Shown: piece after piece, positions 53,161-61,745 of the stretch
Numbering within the stretch: the stretch's first letter is position 1
How the letters are laid out: the number at the start of each line of letters is the position of its first letter
Origin: Streptomyces sp. JH14
GTDB taxonomy: Bacteria; Actinomycetota; Actinomycetes; Streptomycetales; Streptomycetaceae
Direction: 5' to 3'
Assembly (NCBI RefSeq): GCF_029428675.1
Contig: NZ_JAJNEL010000001.1
Span: 4,526,001 to 4,590,000 of the forward strand
DNA length: 64,000 bases
Notes under the pieces: model-generated
Seen by the model: the letters and a program-made list of their open reading frames with translations, nothing else
Told to the model about the DNA's origin: nothing
Databases searched by the model: none
Program-made: the position numbers and the translations under genes

Positions 53161-54882
53161 CTACGGCAGGCCGTGCACGTGCGGGCCCACCGCGTTCGAC
53201 CACGCGTTGCCCGACTTGGCGTCCCAGTTCGTCGACCAGGTCATCGCGCCGCGCAGCGACGGGTAGGTCTTCGACGGCTTGAACGATCCGCAGTTCGTGC
53301 CACGGGCAAGGCAGTCCAGGGCGTTGTTCACGATCGTCGGCGAGACGTAGCCGCTGCCGGCGCCACTGGTCGACGCGGGCACGCCGAGCCCGACCTGGGC
53401 CGGTGCGAGACCGCCCTCCAGCTGGATGCAGGCGAGCGCGGTGAGGAAGTCCACCGAGCCCTGCGAGTAGACCTTGCCGTCACAGCCGAGCATCGAACCG
53501 CTGTTGTAGTACTGCATGTTGACGACGGTCAGGATGTCCTTGATGTTGAGCGCCGTCTTGAAGTACTCGCCGGACGTCGACTGCATGTCGATGGTCTGCG
53601 GCGCCATCGTGATGACGAGCTTGGAGCCCGCCTTCGACGAGAGGGACCTGAGCGCCTGGGTCATGTACGTGGAGTTGAGGCCGTTCTCCAGGTCGATGTC
53701 GACGCCGTCGAAGCCGTACGTCTGCATCATCGAGTAGACGGAGTTGGCGAAGTTCGTGGCGGAGGTCGAGTCGTTGATCGAGACGGTGCCGTTCTGGCCG
53801 CCGATCGAGATGATCACGGACTTGCCGGCCGCCTGCTTCGCCCTGATGTCGGCCTTGAACTGGTCGACGGTGTAGCCGCCGAGCCCGGCCGAGTCGAGGT
53901 TGAAGGTGACACCGCCCGGCGTGCCGGTCGCGTCGGCGAAGGAGACCGCGATGATGTCGTAGTTGGCCGGCACATCGCTGATCTTCTGGACCGTGGCACC
54001 GTTGTTGAAGTTCTGCCAGTAGCCGGTCACCGCGTGCTTGGGCACGGTCCCGCCGCCTCCGCTGCCTGTGGCCGAGGTGGTACCGGTCACCGCCGAGGAC
54101 TTGGCGGACTCACCGGCCGCGTTGGTCGCGGACACCTGGAAGGAGTACGAGGTCGAGGCGGCCAGTCCCGTGGCGGTGGCCGAGGCTCCGCTCACCGACT
54201 GCACCTTGGTGCCGTTCTGGTAGAGGTTGTAGCCCGTCGCGCCCGACACCGGGTTCCAGGACAGGGCCACGGAGGACGAGGTCACGGACCCCACCGCGAG
54301 ACCGCCCGGCGTGGCGGGGACCGTCGGTGCGGGGTCGGTGCCGCCTCCGCCGTCGGGGCCGGTCACGGAGATGTCGTCGGCGAAGTAGGGGGCCTGCCCG
54401 TACCAGCCGTGGAGATAGACGGTCACCGAGGTGGTGTTCGGGCCGGTCGTGAAGCTGGTGGAGAGCTTGGTCCAGCTGCTTGCGTCGGGCGTCCAGGTCG
54501 ACACGTCCGTTGTTCCGGTGCCGGTCGCGCCGATGTACGTGTATCCACCCTGCACCCAGCCGCTGAGCGCGTACGTGGAGTTCGGCTTCACGGCCACGGC
54601 CTGCGTGCACTGGGCGTTGTCCTGGCCGGCCGGGCTCGCCTTGAGGGCCGAGCTGCCGCCGTGCACGGGGGAGGAGACGGTGGTGCCGCTGCCGTTGGAG
54701 CAGGTCCAGTTGGTGAGTCCGGACTCGAAGCCCGCGTTCTTGGCGACGTTGACGTCGGCGGCCTCGGCGGTGCTGACGAGGCCGGTGACGGTGAGCGCTC
54801 CGGCGGCGACGACGGCCATGGCGGAGCCGAGGATCGCGCGGACGGGACGTCTGCGGTGCCGGGTGCCGGGTGTGCGTTCCAC
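53161..54882 (-). CDS. Secreted GH18 chitinase with carbohydrate-binding and FnIII domains
   Basis: A 573-residue secreted enzyme. A signal peptide (RRRPVRAILGSAMAVVAAG then AEA) leads to a carbohydrate-binding module (about 40-170), a fibronectin III domain (about 185-270) and a Gly linker. The GH18 barrel (about 280-573) has catalytic motif DGVDIDLE and also contains YWQNFNNGATVQKISDVP. This layout matches Streptomyces family-18 chitinases that degrade chitin outside the cell. GTG 54880-54882 has GGAGGAAAG 4 bases ahead. The upstream DasR-like site fits control by N-acetylglucosamine. Confidence 0.92.
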   Translation of the reverse strand: MERTPGTRHRRRPVRAILGSAMAVVAAGALTVTGLVSTAEAADVNVAKNAGFESGLTNWTCSNGSGTTVSSPVHGGSSALKASPAGQDNAQCTQAVAVKPNSTYALSGWVQGGYTYIGATGTGTTDVSTWTPDASSWTKLSTSFTTGPNTTSVTVYLHGWYGQAPYFADDISVTGPDGGGGTDPAPTVPATPGGLAVGSVTSSSVALSWNPVSGATGYNLYQNGTKVQSVSGASATATGLAASTSYSFQVSATNAAGESAKSSAVTGTTSATGSGGGGTVPKHAVTGYWQNFNNGATVQKISDVPANYDIIAVSFADATGTPGGVTFNLDSAGLGGYTVDQFKADIRAKQAAGKSVIISIGGQNGTVSINDSTSATNFANSVYSMMQTYGFDGVDIDLENGLNSTYMTQALRSLSSKAGSKLVITMAPQTIDMQSTSGEYFKTALNIKDILTVVNMQYYNSGSMLGCDGKVYSQGSVDFLTALACIQLEGGLAPAQVGLGVPASTSGAGSGYVSPTIVNNALDCLARGTNCGSFKPSKTYPSLRGAMTWSTNWDAKSGNAWSNAVGPHVHGLP

Positions 54883-54994
54883 TTGCTTTCCTCCGTGGGG
54901 GAGTTGGGGATGCAGGGGGATGCATCGGGGATGCAGGCGGGTGTCGGAGGTGCGACACGGGAGTGAACGTGCGGGGCGTGGAGGTGAGTTGAGG

Positions 54995-55010
54995 AACGGT
55001 GGCCACCGTT
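54995..55010. promoter_or_regulatory. Perfect 16-bp palindrome upstream of the chitinase gene
   Basis: AACGGTGGCCACCGTT is a perfect palindrome, 113 bp before the chitinase GTG and next to the DasR-like site. It is longer and more symmetrical than a core promoter needs, so a second regulator is likely. Confidence 0.6.
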
Positions 55011-55019
55011 GGCCGATAA

Positions 55020-55035
55020 GCTGGTCCAGACCATT
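55020..55035. promoter_or_regulatory. DasR-responsive-element-like site (dre)
   Basis: GCTGGTCCAGACCATT matches the known dre consensus ACTGGTCTAGACCACT at 13 of 16 positions, with a perfect TGGTC/GACCA core. DasR is the GlcNAc-responsive GntR regulator of chitin metabolism. It is 138-153 bp upstream of the chitinase start. Confidence 0.65.
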
Positions 55036-55515
55036 CGAGTTGTCAAGACCTCTGGCGGCGGCAGCTTCCGGCGAGGGGGTCCGGGCGGGGCTCCGGCCGC
55101 CCTCGGGCGATCTTCGAGGGCCCGGATGCCACCCCTCGGGGGGCGGCGGTCGCGCGGCGCGACGGGGTGGCCGAAGTGGTCGCTCGGTGACGGATTTCGT
55201 CCGGGTGGAATGGGGTAGCAACACCCCAAGATCCATTCTGACGTGGGTGAACGAATTCCCGCAGAAGAAAATCGGAACGTGTATCGGTAACTCTGCGCAG
55301 TGGTACAGAAGTTAACCACTCTCGGTTTCGTCCGATTTCGCACCCGGTGGCCACAAGCCAGTTGCGTGGGTGTTGCACGGCTGTTCCTGTACTGGTCCAC
55401 GAAAGGTGTTCTCTGGCTGGTAGGACGTGGATAAAGTGCAGGAGCAGAAGCACGGAGCAGGAGCGATTGCGGCCACCGTCAGCACGACGGAGGCCGGAGC
55501 CGAACGGGGACCAGC

Positions 55516-56400
55516 GTGCCGACCGCTATAGCAGTGACCAGTGCTGATCTTGTGCTGCCAGCCACCGATCAGCAGACACCGACGGCGGCCTTGCTGCAGG
55601 CTCCGGAAGACCAGACGATGGATCTGGCGATCAGCGACATGCATGTGATGCTGGAGCAGCACGGCTATGTCGTCGCCGTCTACTCGGCCGGCCTGCCCGT
55701 GGCCCACGAGCGCAGACTGCACTCCGTCAGATCGGTCCTGGAGAGCGACCGCATCGCCCTGCTCAAGGTGGATCTCCCTCCGTTGGGCCTTGCCGTACTG
55801 GTGAGGCAGCTGCGCCAGTTGTCGATCTGCGACTTCACCCCGGGAGTGGTCGCCTCGGCCGCCCGGCTGCTGCCCCACTACATTCACGCAGGCGCCCTGC
55901 TGAACTCCGTCACCAAGCTGGACCGGGTTCCGGTCAGCCTCAAGACACACGCCAAATCATGGGTGCCGGGCTCGCAGTTCGCCGTGGTCGCGGGACCGAA
56001 CCCGCAGCTCACCAAGGTCGGACCGGCCGCGGAGCCGCCGACGGGACCGGAGTTCGGAACGCATCTGCTGATCGCCAAAGGGCAGTTGCAGTCGGAATGG
56101 GTGCAGAGAACCTTGGCCCCTTCCTGGAAGGTCCAGGCCATTCATGAGGCCACTCTGCCCGCCGACTCCTCCCGATGGTGGGGAACCGGAAAACTGGTGG
56201 AATTTGCCGCCTATCTTCCGGACATCTCCGTTCTGTACCAACTGGTTGCTTCCGTAAGACGCGAGAACTGCCACTGGTGCGGAATGGAACTCATCGGTGA
56301 TCGCTGCGGGTTCTGTTCCTCGCCTCTCCCTCCGCCCGAGAACCGAATGCAGTCAGGAAGTGTCCTGAACCACGGAGCGACTGCGCCACCCCGGTCGTGA
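55516..56400 (+). CDS. Unrecognised protein with C-terminal zinc ribbon, upstream of the tad cluster
   Basis: A 294-residue soluble protein I do not recognise. The first ~130 residues look alpha/beta (SDMHVMLEQHGYVVAVYSAG, LLKVDLPPLGLAVLVRQLRQL). The middle is mixed, and the C-terminus has CxxC-x8-CxxC (CHWCGMELIGDRCGFC), a zinc ribbon. No membrane segment or signal peptide is seen. GTG 55516 follows CGGGGACC. It lies 160 bp ahead of cpaB on the same strand, so it may belong to the Tad transcript or be a separate regulator. Function unknown. Confidence 0.65.
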   Translation: MPTAIAVTSADLVLPATDQQTPTAALLQAPEDQTMDLAISDMHVMLEQHGYVVAVYSAGLPVAHERRLHSVRSVLESDRIALLKVDLPPLGLAVLVRQLRQLSICDFTPGVVASAARLLPHYIHAGALLNSVTKLDRVPVSLKTHAKSWVPGSQFAVVAGPNPQLTKVGPAAEPPTGPEFGTHLLIAKGQLQSEWVQRTLAPSWKVQAIHEATLPADSSRWWGTGKLVEFAAYLPDISVLYQLVASVRRENCHWCGMELIGDRCGFCSSPLPPPENRMQSGSVLNHGATAPPRS

Positions 56401-56560
56401 CCGGCCTCCGCACCACGTCACCACGAACGGGTGCGGACACCGCAACGCAGGTACAGACACCCGAGACAGACGCACTCTCCGACATGTCCGCCCACTCAGC
56501 CACCGCGCATCCTTCTGTCCGCTGCCCCACGCATCCGATACGAACGAGGTTGTCCGGCCC

Positions 56561-57268
56561 ATGAACTCCCGCCAGCGCCGCGGCGTGATACTCCTGCTCC
56601 TGTCGGTCCTGTGCGCCTTCGGCGCCTTCGCCGGTGTGCTCTCGGTGATCAGCGACGTCAACTCGAAGGTCGGCCCCGAGGTCTCGGCCTACCGGCTGAA
56701 GAACGACATCGCCCCCTACACGGGGCTGACCGCCGGGCAGTTCGAGAAGATCAAGATGCCGAAGCGCTGGCTGTCGACCAACGCCGTGACCGACCTCTCC
56801 GAGATCAACGGGAAGATCGCCGTCACCCAGCTGCGCAAGGGCTCGCTGCTCCAGTCGGACATGATCCAGAAGAGTCCCGAACTGCAGCCAGGTGAGCAGG
56901 AGATCGCGATCATGATCGACGCCGCCACCGGCGTCGCCGGCAAGATCACCCCGGGTTCGACGGTCAACATCTACGCCACGTTCGCCGGTGAGCAGGACGG
57001 TGCCCCGTCCCAGTCGAAGGTCATCGTCTCCAACGCCAAGGTGCTGGACGTCGGCAAGCTGACCGCGCTGGAGCCGGGCCGCGACGCCAAGTCGAACCTG
57101 GGTACCGAGGCTGTCCCGATCACCTTCGCGCTCAACACGCTCGACACCCAGCGCATCGCCTACGCCGAGTCCTTCGCGGAGCACGTACGCCTCGCGCTCC
57201 TGGCCTCCGGCAGCGACAGCACCATCCGTCCGGGCGACCGCACCTACACGCTCGACAAGGACAAGTGA
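56561..57268 (+). CDS. cpaB: CpaB/RcpC-like pilus assembly protein
   Basis: A 235-residue protein, the first clear Tad gene. One N-terminal helix (VILLLLSVLCAFGAFAGVLSV) anchors an extracytoplasmic part whose first domain (about 35-105) is an SAF domain (YRLKNDIAPYTGLTAGQ, TQLRKGSLLQSDM). The rest is the RcpC/CpaB beta domain (ITPGSTVNIYATF). In Gram-negative Tad systems CpaB works with a secretin; none exists here, as expected for a monoderm. It starts 160 bp after the zinc-ribbon gene and is followed 7 bp later by tadZ. Confidence 0.85.
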   Translation: MNSRQRRGVILLLLSVLCAFGAFAGVLSVISDVNSKVGPEVSAYRLKNDIAPYTGLTAGQFEKIKMPKRWLSTNAVTDLSEINGKIAVTQLRKGSLLQSDMIQKSPELQPGEQEIAIMIDAATGVAGKITPGSTVNIYATFAGEQDGAPSQSKVIVSNAKVLDVGKLTALEPGRDAKSNLGTEAVPITFALNTLDTQRIAYAESFAEHVRLALLASGSDSTIRPGDRTYTLDKDK

Positions 57269-57275
57269 GGGTCGA

Positions 57276-58577
57276 ATGACCACCAGGATCCTCCCGGCCG
57301 TCGGTGACACCGACGCGGCCAGATCCGTCACCACTCTGCTCAGCCAGCTTCCCGACGCGGAGCCGGCCGCACCGGTCGGCGACTCGACGCAGCTCATCGA
57401 CACGCTCGCCCGGCTCGCGGGCGAGTCGCTCGACGAGCTGCCCGAGGTCGTGCTGGTCCATGAGCGGATCGGTCCGGTGCCGGCTTTGGAGCTGATCCGG
57501 GAGGTCTCCCTGCGCTTCCCCGCCATCGGGGTCGTGCTGATCACCGCCGACGCCAGTCCCGGCCTGTTCTCCGCCGCGATGGAGTCGGGCGCGCGCGGCC
57601 TGGTCACCCTGCCGGTGAGTTACGAGGAACTCGCCAACCGGGTCCAGTCCGCCGCCCAGTGGTCGGTCGGGGTACGCCGCCACCTGAGTGCCGGGGGCGA
57701 TGTCTTCACCGGCCCCGGCGGCACCGTCATCACCGTCAGCGGCGCCAAGGGCGGTGTGGGGTCCACCGTGACGGCGGTCCAGCTCGCCCTGGCCTCCCAG
57801 GCGTCGGGACATTCCGTCGCGCTGGTCGACATGGACCTCCAGTCCGGCGACATAGCCTCGTACCTCGACGTGCAGTTCCGTCGTTCCATCGTCGACCTGG
57901 CGGCGATCACCGACATCTCGCCCCGCGTCCTGTCCGACGCCGTGTTCAGCCACAGCACCGGGCTCGCCCTGCTGCTGGCGCCCGGCGAGGGCGAGCGCGG
58001 CGAGGAGGTCAGCGACCGGTCGGCCCGCCAGATCGTCAGCGCCCTGCGCTCGCGGTACGAGGTGGTGGTCATCGACTGCGGCAGCCAGCTGCAGGGCGCC
58101 GCCGCGGCAGCCATCGAGATGGCCGACACGGCGCTGCTGGTCACCACCCCGGACGTGATCGCGGTGCGTGGTGCGAAGCGCACCGTACGCATGTGGGAGC
58201 GGCTCCAGATCCGCAAGGCGGAGGAGACGCTCACCCTCGTCAACCGGTACATCCGCAACACCGAGATCCAGCCTCCGCTGATCGAGAAGATCACCGGGAC
58301 CCGGATGGCGAACACGGCCGTTCCCGCGAATTTCAAGGAACTCCAGGGCGCCGTCGACGCCGGCCGGATGCATGAACTCGACGCCAGGAGCGTGGTGAAG
58401 CAGGCGCTCTGGGGCCTTGCCGGGGAGCTGGGAATCGTCAAGGTTCCGGGCGGCGGGGAAAAGGGCGGCGGGAAGAACGCAGGCAAGTTCAAGAACGACC
58501 GAGGCTCGATCGGACGCTCGCGCAGACGGCGCGACGGCGACTCCGGGGGCCGTGGGACGACCGAGGGGACACGTTGA
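57276..58577 (+). CDS. tadZ: TadZ/CpaE-like MinD-family ATPase
   Basis: A 433-residue protein. An N-terminal receiver-like domain (about 1-125) lacks a clear phosphoacceptor. The MinD-like ATPase domain follows, with P-loop SGAKGGVGSTVTA (about 155-168), LVDMDLQSGDIA and VIDCGSQLQGAA. The invariant P-loop lysine before Ser/Thr is Ser163, while the deviant lysine at 158 is kept, a feature of atypical CpaE/TadZ proteins. A basic, Gly-rich C-terminal tail (GGGEKGGGKNAGKFKNDRGS) may bind membrane or nucleic acid. It is thought to place the pilus machine at one site. Confidence 0.87.
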   Translation: MTTRILPAVGDTDAARSVTTLLSQLPDAEPAAPVGDSTQLIDTLARLAGESLDELPEVVLVHERIGPVPALELIREVSLRFPAIGVVLITADASPGLFSAAMESGARGLVTLPVSYEELANRVQSAAQWSVGVRRHLSAGGDVFTGPGGTVITVSGAKGGVGSTVTAVQLALASQASGHSVALVDMDLQSGDIASYLDVQFRRSIVDLAAITDISPRVLSDAVFSHSTGLALLLAPGEGERGEEVSDRSARQIVSALRSRYEVVVIDCGSQLQGAAAAAIEMADTALLVTTPDVIAVRGAKRTVRMWERLQIRKAEETLTLVNRYIRNTEIQPPLIEKITGTRMANTAVPANFKELQGAVDAGRMHELDARSVVKQALWGLAGELGIVKVPGGGEKGGGKNAGKFKNDRGSIGRSRRRRDGDSGGRGTTEGTR

Positions 58578-58580
58578 CCA

Positions 58581-59003
58581 ATGACAGCCACCGAGACGAG
58601 AGGCCTGAGGATACGGAGGGGGCGTGACGGTGATTCCTGCCGTGAGCGGGATCGCGGCCAGACCGCGATCGAGTTCGTGGGCGTCACGCCGCTGATCATC
58701 CTGTTACTGATCGCGCTCTGGCAGTGCGCGCTGATCGGCTACACGTTCAGCCTGGCGGGCAATGCCGCGGACGAGGCGGCGCGGGCGGGGACCGGCGCGG
58801 AGTACCTTCCGACGCTGGCCTGCCAGCGTGCGGCCAAAGAGGACCTGCCGGATGCCTGGGAGGGCTCGTCGAGCACGGAGTGCAACGCAGGGCTCGCGCT
58901 GTACACGGCCAAGGTCAGCCTGAAGGTGCCGGTCCTGGTGCCCGGCGTACTCAACTGGCCGATGACGATCACCGGCGAGGCCGCGTCGCCGACGGAGGGC
59001 TGA
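58581..59003 (+). CDS. tadE: TadE-like pseudopilin with a TTA codon
   Basis: A 140-residue pseudopilin. The class III-type leader RDRGQTAIEF is cleaved after Gly26, with Glu31 at +5, before a hydrophobic helix (FVGVTPLIILLLIALWQCALIG). The extracytoplasmic part has cysteines in LACQRAA and STECNAG that may form a disulphide. Codon 42 (58704-58706) is TTA, the only in-frame TTA leucine codon I found in the window; TTA is read by the developmental tRNA of bldA. It starts 3 bp after tadZ, so the whole downstream operon could feel this control. Confidence 0.87.
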   Translation: MTATETRGLRIRRGRDGDSCRERDRGQTAIEFVGVTPLIILLLIALWQCALIGYTFSLAGNAADEAARAGTGAEYLPTLACQRAAKEDLPDAWEGSSSTECNAGLALYTAKVSLKVPVLVPGVLNWPMTITGEAASPTEG

Positions 59004-59006
59004 GCG

Positions 59007-59384
59007 ATGTCGAAACGCACAGGCACGCCCCGCCGCGACCGAGGCCAGGTCGCCATCGAGTACATGGGATTCATCCCGCTGCTGCTTCTGGTGGGCCTTC
59101 TGGCGATACAGCTGGGTGTGGCCGCGTACACGGCCAACCAGGCCGGCACGGGTGCCCGCGCGGCCGCTCGCACGGCCAGCCACCAGGTGCCGCCTCTGCC
59201 GCCCGAACTGGCGGGCCGGGAGGCGATGAGTGACTGGCTCTCAGACGAACGTGACGACGCGCGGTTCACCCCGAGCTACGGCATCGATGAGGTGACCTAC
59301 ACCGCCCGCGTCAAGATCCCATCCGTCGTCCCTGGACTCAGCTGGGGATATGCCGAGCGGAGCGCCACCTTCCCCAGGGAGTGA
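59007..59384 (+). CDS. Second TadE-like pseudopilin
   Basis: A 125-residue pseudopilin. Cleavage motif DRGQVAIEYMG (Gly13, Glu18 at +5) is followed by FIPLLLLVGLLAIQLGVAAY. The rest is helical with a beta C-terminus (YTARVKIPSVVPGLS). It starts 3 bp after the first tadE, ATG 59007. Having two different minor pilins is typical of Tad systems (TadE/TadF). No major Flp pilin gene is seen in the window. Confidence 0.85.
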   Translation: MSKRTGTPRRDRGQVAIEYMGFIPLLLLVGLLAIQLGVAAYTANQAGTGARAAARTASHQVPPLPPELAGREAMSDWLSDERDDARFTPSYGIDEVTYTARVKIPSVVPGLSWGYAERSATFPRE

Positions 59385-59444
59385 CCGGCCCCGCATTGCG
59401 CGGCCGGAGCACCATCTGCACGTCGGACCAAGGGAGTTACGGAC

Positions 59445-60782
59445 ATGAGCCTGCGGGCCCGCATCACCGCCCCCGAGAAGAACAGCGGGGGGCGGGAGGA
59501 CAGCCACATGGTGGCCTCCTACCGCGCCAAGCTGCTCGAGGAGATCGACCTCGCGGAGATGTCCTCGCTGGCCGCCGCCGACCGGCGGGCCCGCCTGGAG
59601 CGCGTCCTCAGCCACATCATCAGCCGTGAGGGCCCGGTCCTCTCGACCGTAGAACGCACCCAGCTGATCCGACGGGTCGTCGACGAGGCCCTCGGTCTCG
59701 GCATCCTGGAACCGCTCCTCGAGGACGCGTCCATCACCGAGATCATGGTGAACGGACCGGACCAGATCTTCGTGGAGCGCAGCGGCAGGGTCGAGCAGCT
59801 CCCGATGCGGTTCGGTTCGCACGAGCAGCTGATGCAGACGATCGAGCGCATCGTGTCGACCGTCAACCGCCGTGTGGACGAGTCGAATCCGATGGTCGAC
59901 GCCCGACTGCCCAGTGGTGAGCGTGTCAACGTGATCATCCCGCCGCTGTCGCTGTCCGGCGCGACGCTCACCATCCGACGATTCCCGCGGGCCTTCACGC
60001 TCCAGGAGATGATCAGCATCGGCTCGCTCGACGATCAGATGCTGATCCTGCTCTCCGGGCTCGTCCAGGCCAAGCTCAACATCATCGTCTCGGGTGCCAC
60101 GGGCACGGGGAAGACGACGCTGCTCAACGCGTTGTCCGGACTGATTCCGAACCATGAGCGCATCGTCACCATCGAGGACTCCGCAGAGCTCCAGCTCCAG
60201 CAGAACCATGTGATCCGGCTGGAGTCCCGCCCGGCGAATGTCGAAGGGAAGGGCCAGATCACCATCCGTGACCTGGTCCGCAACTCCCTGCGTATGCGCC
60301 CGGACCGGATCGTCGTCGGTGAGGTCCGTGGCGGTGAGTCGCTCGACATGCTCCAGGCGATGTCGACGGGTCACGACGGCTCGCTCGCCACGGTCCACGC
60401 CAACAGCGCCGAGGACGCGCTGATGCGTCTGCAGACCCTGGCCTCGATGTCCGAGATCAAGATCCCGTTCGAGGCGCTGCACGACCAGATCAACAGCGCC
60501 GTGGACGTCATCGTCCAGCTCACGCGGCACGCCGACGGTTCCCGCAAGGTCACCGAGATCGCCGTGCTCGACTCGCACGGCCGCGACGCGTACCGCATCG
60601 TGACCGTCGCCCGGTTCAACGCCCAGCCCATGGCCGCCGACGGGCGGATCCACGGAAAGTTCCAGTACCTCCCGCTCCCGCGCAAGATCGCGGACAAGCT
60701 CTACATGGCCAGCCAGCCCATCCCGCAGGCCTTCGGAGTCGCCGCATCCGTCGAACAGCTCGCCACCCGAGAGGCCAAGTAG
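59445..60782 (+). CDS. tadA: TadA/CpaF-family pilus motor ATPase
   Basis: A 445-residue secretion ATPase. An N-terminal domain (about 20-150) leads to the RecA-like core with Walker A GATGTGKTT (Lys223), Asp box IVTIEDSAELQL, Walker B MRPDRIVVGEVRGGE and a His-box near HDGSLATVHANS. It powers pilus assembly or secretion from the cytoplasmic face. ATG 59445 has GGGAG ahead. It lies in the same operon as the tadE genes and is followed 10 bp later by tadB. Confidence 0.94.
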   Translation: MSLRARITAPEKNSGGREDSHMVASYRAKLLEEIDLAEMSSLAAADRRARLERVLSHIISREGPVLSTVERTQLIRRVVDEALGLGILEPLLEDASITEIMVNGPDQIFVERSGRVEQLPMRFGSHEQLMQTIERIVSTVNRRVDESNPMVDARLPSGERVNVIIPPLSLSGATLTIRRFPRAFTLQEMISIGSLDDQMLILLSGLVQAKLNIIVSGATGTGKTTLLNALSGLIPNHERIVTIEDSAELQLQQNHVIRLESRPANVEGKGQITIRDLVRNSLRMRPDRIVVGEVRGGESLDMLQAMSTGHDGSLATVHANSAEDALMRLQTLASMSEIKIPFEALHDQINSAVDVIVQLTRHADGSRKVTEIAVLDSHGRDAYRIVTVARFNAQPMAADGRIHGKFQYLPLPRKIADKLYMASQPIPQAFGVAASVEQLATREAK

Positions 60783-60792
60783 GTACCGCGCG

Positions 60793-61731
60793 ATGATCAA
60801 TCTCCCTCTGCTCACCATCGGCGTCACCCTCGTCTTCGGGGTGACAGGCGTCATGGGCCTGCACGCCTACACCGGCGGGAAGGCCGATCGGGACGCCCTC
60901 GTCGAACGGCTTTCGCACACCGGCCAGATACCGGCAGCCGGGCGACAGCGCCGCTTCCAGGGCGTCGACCGCAGGCTGCGCAGGACGGGTCTGGGCCGCA
61001 AGCTGGAACTGAAGCTCGCCGCCACGGGTCTGGAAATCACCCCGGGCGAGTTCTTCGTCTACGCGATCGTGGCCATGGCCGGCCTGTGGATGGCGGCCTC
61101 ATCGATCCTCGCCAGCTTCTTCGGCCCGGTCGCGGCCCTCATCGGCCTCTGGGGCACCAACGCCTTCCTGAACTGGCAGCGGACCAAACGCACCGAACGC
61201 TTCATCAACCAGTTGCCCGAGCTCTCCCGGATCCTTGCCAACGCCACCCAGGCCGGTCTCGCCCTGCGCACGGCCATCAGCATGGCGGCGGACGAGATGG
61301 AGGACCCGGCCGGGGAGGAACTGGCCCGCGTCGCCCGCCGCCTCGCCGTCGGTGAATCGCTCGACGACGCGATGAGCGAGCTGACCGACCGGCTGCCGTC
61401 GCGCGAGCTGGTCGTCCTGGTGACCACCCTCGTTCTGTCCAACCGGGCCGGCGGTACGGTCGTCAGCTCGCTGCGCAACCTCACGGAGACGCTGGAGGAG
61501 CGCAAGGAAACCCGGCGTGAGGTCAAGACGCAGCTTTCGCAGGTCACCGTCACCGCTTACGCCGTGCCGGTCTTCGGCATCGGCGCCATGCTCCTGATGA
61601 ACGCGGTGATGCCCGGTGCGCTCGACCGGATGACCGGCGCTCTCATCGGCCAGGTCGCCGTGATCGTCTCGCTCGTCCTGTACGCGATCGGATTCATCGT
61701 GATCCGCCGCATGTCCCGGATCGACGTCTGA
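60793..61731 (+). CDS. tadB: TadB platform membrane protein
   Basis: A 312-residue inner-membrane platform protein with a GspF-like domain. Hydrophobic segments at both ends (INLPLLTIGVTLVFGVTG, FVYAIVAMAGLWMAASSIL, MLLMNAVMPGAL, IGQVAVIVSLVLYAIGFIVI) surround a cytoplasmic helical domain (LPELSRILANATQAGLALRTAISMAADEM in shorthand). It pairs with TadC and binds TadA. Confidence 0.9.
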   Translation: MINLPLLTIGVTLVFGVTGVMGLHAYTGGKADRDALVERLSHTGQIPAAGRQRRFQGVDRRLRRTGLGRKLELKLAATGLEITPGEFFVYAIVAMAGLWMAASSILASFFGPVAALIGLWGTNAFLNWQRTKRTERFINQLPELSRILANATQAGLALRTAISMAADEMEDPAGEELARVARRLAVGESLDDAMSELTDRLPSRELVVLVTTLVLSNRAGGTVVSSLRNLTETLEERKETRREVKTQLSQVTVTAYAVPVFGIGAMLLMNAVMPGALDRMTGALIGQVAVIVSLVLYAIGFIVIRRMSRIDV

Positions 61732-61745
61732 GGGGAGGAGCGGAC

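Larger units (their letters stand above)
54883..55515. other. Long divergent promoter region between chitinase and tad-side genes
   Basis: 633 bp without a gene. The chitinase side holds a 16-bp palindrome (54995-55010) and a DasR-like site (55020-55035). The middle (about 55060-55200) is GC-rich. From about 55205 the GC content falls and short AT-rich tracts appear (AGAAGTTAACCACTC near 55306, GTGGATAAAGTGCAGGAGC near 55429). That side should contain the promoter for the zinc-ribbon gene. Confidence 0.6.

Noticed and set aside
55386-55402. Second DasR-like half-site (ACTGGTCC) near the zinc-ribbon gene promoter
   Set aside because: Only the left half matches the dre consensus; the right half is ACGAAA instead of GACCA.
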